Positions 12,842 to 13,253 of a stretch of 13,253 nucleotides of DNA are shown piece after piece. The DNA lies in NCBI GenBank assembly GCA_947448675.1, contig CANFOR010000058.1, forward strand, positions 1 to 13,253, given 5' to 3'. Made by a program: the position numbers and the translations under genes. How positions within the stretch are numbered: the stretch's first letter is position 1; each line of letters opens with the position of its first letter. Below the pieces are notes generated by a model that was not told the origin of the DNA, searched no databases, and was given only the letters and a program-made list of their open reading frames with translations. Origin of the DNA: Betaproteobacteria bacterium. GTDB taxonomy: Bacteria > Pseudomonadota > Gammaproteobacteria > Burkholderiales > Burkholderiaceae_C.

Positions 12842-13253
12842 ATGATGATGAAGAACACCCTCGTTGCAGCCGCTGCTGCTTTGGCCCTGGGCTCGGCTTT
12901 TGCCCAGTCCAGCGTGACCCTGTATGGCCGTATTGATACCGCCATACAAACCCAAAACAATCAAAATGCTGCAGGCGCTAGCCTGACCAGCATTGACTCT
13001 GGCGCCATCAGCGGCAGCCGCTTTGGTTTCAAAGGCAATGAAGACCTGGGTGGTGGCAACAATGCATTGTTCCAACTCGAAGGCGGCTTTAGCCCTGCCA
13101 CTGGTAAATCCGGCCAAGGCGGCTTGATGTTTGGTCGCCAAGCCTTCATGGGCTTGGGCGGCAACTGGGGCCAGCTGACCGTTGGTCGTCAGTACGACCA
13201 ATTGATGGAGCATTTTGGTGCGTTTGACCCGATGTACGGTGTTTCCAATGCCA
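12842..13253 (+). CDS. Gram-negative porin, N-terminal part (runs off right edge)
   Basis: Outer-membrane general-diffusion porin of the betaproteobacterial trimeric type (Omp32/OpcP-like). The 137 codons present begin with MMMKNTLVAAAAALALGSAFA, a signal peptide cleaved after AFA (residue 21), then the mature start QSSVTLYGRIDT typical of Burkholderiales porins. Conserved early strands include SRFGFKGNEDLGGGNNALFQ and FGRQAFMGLGGNWGQLTVGRQ. A full-length protein would be about 330-380 residues, so the C-terminal two thirds are outside the window. CAGGAA ends 5 nt before the first of three consecutive ATGs (12842, 12845, 12848); any of them could start. It follows the tetR-type gene by 158 nt but has its own leader and is probably independently controlled. 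Confidence 0.95.
   Translation, partial: MMMKNTLVAAAAALALGSAFAQSSVTLYGRIDTAIQTQNNQNAAGASLTSIDSGAISGSRFGFKGNEDLGGGNNALFQLEGGFSPATGKSGQGGLMFGRQAFMGLGGNWGQLTVGRQYDQLMEHFGAFDPMYGVSNA

Overview
The window looks like chromosomal DNA of a Comamonadaceae-type betaproteobacterium (Rhodoferax, Polaromonas or Acidovorax relatives). Three things suggest this: a GC-rich coding style, a trimeric Gram-negative porin of the Burkholderiales type, and the back-to-back arrangement of yggS and pilTU. Three short hairpin elements (around 2522, 5071 and 7209) also resemble, from memory, an interspersed repeat common in that family. The assignment is an inference from gene content, not a database match. Coding density is high and no gap without a gene exceeds about 160 bases. 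No tRNA, rRNA, insertion sequence or CRISPR array was seen.

Layout. Bases 1-1958 (minus) hold the twitching-motility retraction ATPases pilT and pilU; pilU runs off the left edge. Divergently, yggS (1994-2719) encodes the PLP homeostasis protein and ends at a probable terminator. Bases 2761-4916 (minus) are a tightly packed five-gene operon: a single-pass membrane protein, a bactofilin, a second bactofilin with a proline-rich N-terminus, another small single-pass membrane protein and a third bactofilin. It shares an overlapping divergent promoter with an exported M14-family zinc peptidase of the MpaA type (5009-5929). Then follow a DUF2252 protein with kinase-like motifs (5992-7203), a SulP-STAS anion transporter (7213-8904) and a solitary molybdopterin-binding hydroxylase subunit (8963-11314), all on the plus strand. 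A convergent, cysteine-free, membrane-anchored thioredoxin-like protein (11357-11905) is divergent from a TetR-type regulator (12063-12683). A porin gene (from 12842) leaves the window on the right.

How the genes may work together. pilT and pilU power pilus retraction. The bactofilin operon plus the M14 peptidase looks like a candidate morphogenesis module: a cytoskeletal scaffold, membrane anchors and a periplasmic murein-peptide enzyme, co-controlled from one promoter region. This is the strongest candidate here for a little-described system. The molybdoenzyme lacks neighbouring FeS and FAD subunits, so its partners must be elsewhere or it is atypical. The TetR regulator probably controls itself and the divergent thioredoxin-like gene, since palindromes lie between them. 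The porin has a good sigma-54-like -24/-12 element upstream.
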